A stretch of DNA of 9,066 nucleotides, from NCBI GenBank assembly GCA_021160355.1, contig JAGHCS010000079.1, forward strand, positions 1-9,066, written 5' to 3'. This stretch comes from Candidatus Cloacimonadota bacterium (GTDB lineage: Bacteria > Cloacimonadota > Cloacimonadia > JGIOTU-2). Below are positions 6,545 to 9,066 of this stretch, piece by piece (within the stretch, counting starts at the first letter, position 1; each line of letters starts with the position of its first letter). The notes beneath the pieces were generated by a model that saw only the letters and a list, made by a program, of their open reading frames with translations, did not search any database and was not told the DNA's origin. A program made the position numbers and the translations under genes.

Positions 6545-6560
6545 TACAAATGCCATGTAA
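6545..6560 (-). repeat. Right inverted repeat of the methyltransferase cassette
   Basis: Read on the minus strand, this is TTACATGGCATTTGTA, matching 5658-5673 at 15 of 16 positions in the opposite orientation. It abuts the methyltransferase Shine-Dalgarno. On the minus strand it is preceded by GCCAACCA (6561-6568), nearly the same octamer (GCAAACCA) that precedes the permease repeat at 9049-9056. Confidence 0.7.
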
Positions 6561-6606
6561 TGGTTGGCAGCTGCCACGCTTGAAGAGCGGAGCTGCGTGT
6601 TATGGG
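6553..6606 (-). repeat. attC-like hairpin junction between permease and methyltransferase
   Basis: A short junction much richer in G+C than the neighbouring genes. GCAGCT (6567-6572) pairs with AGCTGC (6591-6596), and CGCT (6577-6580) pairs with AGCG (6586-6589) across TGAAG. The outer boxes CCATGTAA (6553-6560) and GTTATGG (6599-6605) pair partly. GGCAGCTGCC (6566-6575) is also a perfect palindrome by itself. On the minus strand the order is CCATAAC (R''-like), stem, then CCA followed by TTACATGG (R'-like). At about 53 bases it is slightly shorter than usual attC sites. The base before TTA is A rather than the conserved G. Confidence 0.4.
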
Positions 6607-6612
6607 TAGTAT
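6600..6612 (+). repeat. Left inverted repeat of the permease cassette
   Basis: TTATGGGTAGTAT matches the inverted sequence at 9036-9048 (TTATGCGTAGTAT on the minus strand) at 12 of 13 positions. It sits 8 bases past the permease stop and is preceded by G (GTTATGG). Its sequence differs from the methyltransferase repeat, so each gene has its own pair. Confidence 0.6.
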
Positions 6613-6619
6613 TAATGAC

Positions 6620-9010
6620 TTATTCATACTTCATTGTATCAACCGGATTTGCAAGTGATGCTTTTATTGAGAAGAAACTCATTGTTAATAATGAGATAAA
6701 TAAGCCTGCAACACCAGCAATTACAAATATCCAAAAGCTCATATCTGTCTTATAAGCAAAATTCAAAAGCCATTTATTCATCAAATAAATAACTATCGGG
6801 ATAGCAATAACAGTTGAAATTATGGTTAACCAGATTATTTCTTTTGCGAGATGTTTCAATATCCTGATAGGGGAAGCACCGAATACTTTACGTATTCCGA
6901 TCTCTTTTGATTTTTGTTTTGTGATGAACATTGTAAGACCGAGGAGTCCAAGACATGCCACGAAGATAGCAAAGAGTGTGCAGTAGTTTATTACTTTACC
7001 AAAATTTTGTGTTTCCCAATACATTTGATTAATTTCCTCATCGATGAAACCATATTGAAAAGGAGCATCCTCGCCCTTGTTAAAACTATTCCATATACGC
7101 TCGATATATTCAATTGTTTCAGATACATTGTATGGTGATAGTCTAACAGCAATACCGTCTATTGATTTTTTGGGGGTTAATCGGAAAATTGTTGGTTCAA
7201 CCTCATAGTATAAGCTATGATAATGGAAGTCCTTTACAACTCCTATTATTTTATTGTTATCTACAAACTTTCCAATGGGTTCATCTACATGTAATCGTTT
7301 TACCGCAGTTTCGTTCAAAATTATTGCGTTTAGCGAATCAGTCGCAAATTCTCTGGAAAAAAACCTGCCGCTTACCAATTCGATACTGAATGTTTCAAAA
7401 AAGTTGTAATACACCCAACATTCTTCTACTTTAATTAACTGTTCCGGATTATCAAAGAGAGGAATATTACCGGACATCCGCCCATCATCCGGCGGTAAGC
7501 AGAAAGCGCCAGCTGCATCGATTATATCCGGGCATTTGGATAACTCTGTCATAAATGCGTCGTAATGCTCACTGAAATCTCCACCCGTCAATTCCATGCT
7601 TAAAAGCTGCTCTTTATCAAATCCCATATCAGTATTTCGGAAAAAATGAAGTTGTTTGTAAATAATAATGGATGACGATATTAAGCAAATGAAAATGATC
7701 ATTTGTAAGCAGATCACAATCCTGCGAAAAAGAGATTTCGAACTCGTTGCTGCGATTCTGCTTTTTAAAATTATCAGCGGATTGAGACGAGATATATGAA
7801 ATGCTGAAAAGCTGCCGGACGCTATACCAACAAACAATGTGATCAAAAGCAAAGAAATAGGGTATAGATAATCTTTGATATAATGAATCTCAAGGGTTGT
7901 ATGAAGAAACTTTGCAATTGTAGGTCGAAACAAATAGGTAAAACCTACAGCGATCAAACAGGATATAAATGCAGTAAATACAGATTCAAACAAAATTTGT
8001 TTTATAAGATTCTTTCTTTCTGCTCCTACTACTTTTCTCATGGCAATTTCTTTGGAGCGCAGCGAGGATTGAGCTGTAGAAAGAATGATAAAATTCGTGC
8101 AAGCGATAAACAAGATCAGGAAGGCAATGCTCGAAAATAAATAGATATCAGAAAGTTTTCCACTCCGAGTAGGATTATTGGTTAATTCATTTGAATGAAA
8201 ATATATTTCCCGCAAGGGCTGCAAATCATAAGAAACCTGCATTTCTTCATCATGATATTTGACGGGAATCTCGTTCATTTTATCTATAAAGACTTCAGTA
8301 TCAACATTTTCTCTTAGCAGAATATAGGTTTGATAATAGTTTGAATACCATTGTTCTTCATAATTACCGGTATCATATCTCTGGTGGATAAACTGGAAAA
8401 ATTTCTTTGCAATGTCTATGTTAACAAGAAATGGCTTCAAGAATGTGGAGTTTGTAGGTGCGTTTTTTAAAACACCTTTTACAGTAAAATCTATAATTTC
8501 TCCACAAATTTTTGCTGATAGAATTTTCCCAACCGGATTTTCATCGGGAAAATATTTAGCTGCTCTTGTCTCGGAAAGTAGAATGTCATATGGTTCAGCT
8601 AAAGCATTTTCTCTTGAGCCATACACAAATTCTAACGTTAAAATATCAAGAATTTCAGGATCAACGCAATTAAAGAAATTCCATTCAAATTCTTCATTGA
8701 ATTCTATCTCTGCGGCAATTCCTCTTGTACGGGCAGCTGCTTCTACTTCAGGATATTCATCTCGCAACACAGGCGCCAGGAGTTATGATGTCCCCGGCTC
8801 TAACCAATCCAGATCTTTCCTATGAGTTAATACTCGGTATATCCTATCAGCTTTTTTGTTATAGGCGTCGCAAGATGTTTCGTAGCGAACATAAAGCACA
8901 ATGAGGAAAACCAAAGCTAAACTGATAGCCAGGCCAAAGATATTCAGAAATGAATATACCTTGTTCTTTCTTAAATTCCTAAAGAAGATATTGAAGAAAT
9001 TTTTAATCAT
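6620..9010 (-). pseudogene. MacB/FtsX double-domain ABC permease, interrupted by one in-frame TAA
   Basis: A large inner-membrane permease of the ~800-residue Bacteroidota-type family with two FtsX halves. Read through, it has 796 positions. TM1 is at about 19-42 and is followed by YVRYETSCDAYNKKADRIYRV-like sequence (MacB_PCD start). The first FtsX motif SKEIAMRKVVGAE is at about 319-331, with helices around 290-312, 340-362 and 381-404. A second N-terminal-type helix is at about 429-451. The second motif SKEIGIRKVFGAS is at 701-713, with helices to the C-terminus. An ochre codon (minus TAA, 8783-8785) falls at position 76, in frame, in the context LEPGTS-stop-LLAPVLRDEYPEVE. Homologues keep this stretch open, often with Tyr there, so TAT/TAC to TAA is a simple explanation. 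The open remainder could restart at GTG 8770 but would lack TM1. The start is ATG at 9010 with a weak GGGA upstream. No ATPase partner is in view. Confidence 0.85.
8783..8785 (-). other. Premature ochre stop inside the permease frame
   Basis: The codons on both sides stay in one frame (the distance from 9010 to 8770 is a multiple of 3) and both sides fit the same protein family, so this is a nonsense change and not a frameshift. TAA ends several intact genes in this window (1797-1799, 2573-2575, 4929-4931, minus 4997-4999), which argues against codon reassignment. Confidence 0.9.
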
Positions 9011-9035
9011 TAAAATCCCATTATTATTTTATTGG

Positions 9036-9048
9036 ATACTACGCATAA
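9036..9048 (-). repeat. Right inverted repeat of the permease cassette
   Basis: On the minus strand this reads TTATGCGTAGTAT, the partner of 6600-6612. It lies 26 bases before the permease ATG and is preceded on the minus strand by GCAAACCA (9049-9056). Confidence 0.6.
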
Positions 9049-9066
9049 TGGTTTGCGTGTGCGGCG
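9043..9066 (-). repeat. Edge of a third attC-like junction (cut by window end)
   Basis: GCATAATGGTTTGC is followed by GC-rich GTGTGCGGCG up to the window edge. It has the same order as the junction at 6553-6575 (CATGTAATGGTTGGC, then a GC-rich stem). The other half of the hairpin would lie outside, so only the shared core supports it. Confidence 0.35.

Noticed and set aside
5658..6560. The inverted repeats as ends of an insertion sequence or MITE
   Set aside because: No transposase is enclosed, no target-site duplication is visible outside the repeats, and the neighbouring unit has a different repeat sequence.
6620..8770. A separate 716-residue permease gene starting at GTG 8770, and an independent small gene at 8783-9010
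   Set aside because: Both lie in the same frame, separated by 12 bases plus one stop codon. The small part supplies exactly the missing TM1 and MacB-type start of the large part, so they are one broken gene.
8412..8825. Plus-strand 137-residue reading frame, and other plus-strand frames at 6564-8140
   Set aside because: They lie entirely opposite the permease frame, show no recognisable family or ribosome site, and are antisense shadows.
1..9066. CRISPR arrays, tRNA or rRNA genes, integrase or transposase genes
   Set aside because: No regularly spaced direct repeats, cloverleaf-like segments or recombinase motifs were found on either strand by eye.

Overview
The window comes from an AT-rich Gram-negative bacterium. 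It encodes Sec signal peptides, an outer-membrane barrel protein and a lipoprotein-sorting (LolA-like) periplasmic protein. The roughly 800-residue double-FtsX permease has the N-terminal YVRYE...DRIYRV pattern typical of Bacteroidota and relatives. The FCB group (Bacteroidota, Cloacimonadota, Marinimicrobia-like lineages) fits best, but there is no marker gene, so the phylum is a guess.

Left part (1-3923, plus strand): a compact operon of four genes. They are an ABC ATPase (5' end cut by the window edge), an FtsX/LolC-E-type permease overlapping it by 4 bases, a secreted LolA-like protein, and an outer-membrane beta-barrel protein. Together they look like a complete inner-membrane, periplasm, outer-membrane route for lipid or lipoprotein.

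Middle (3924-4996, plus strand): a leader with a good sigma70-like promoter and a hairpin, then two tandem thioredoxins. They are about 73% identical. The first has no signal peptide (WCAPC); the second has one (WCGPC). A terminator follows, lying between convergent genes.

Right part (4997-9066, minus strand): a GNAT acetyltransferase, a class I SAM methyltransferase and a large double-FtsX ABC permease. The permease reading frame carries one in-frame TAA about 76 codons from its start, so it is a pseudogene or contains an assembly error. The methyltransferase and permease genes are each tightly bracketed by their own private inverted repeat. Each repeat begins at TTA and is joined by short, locally GC-rich, hairpin-forming junctions. 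This is the geometry expected of integron gene cassettes: the cassette's 5' end is complementary to the R'' box of its own attC. The cargo (acetyltransferase, methyltransferase, promoterless compact genes in one orientation) also fits. No integrase is in the window, and the base at the presumed crossover is A rather than the canonical G. The array is therefore proposed as integron-like or diverged, and not proven.
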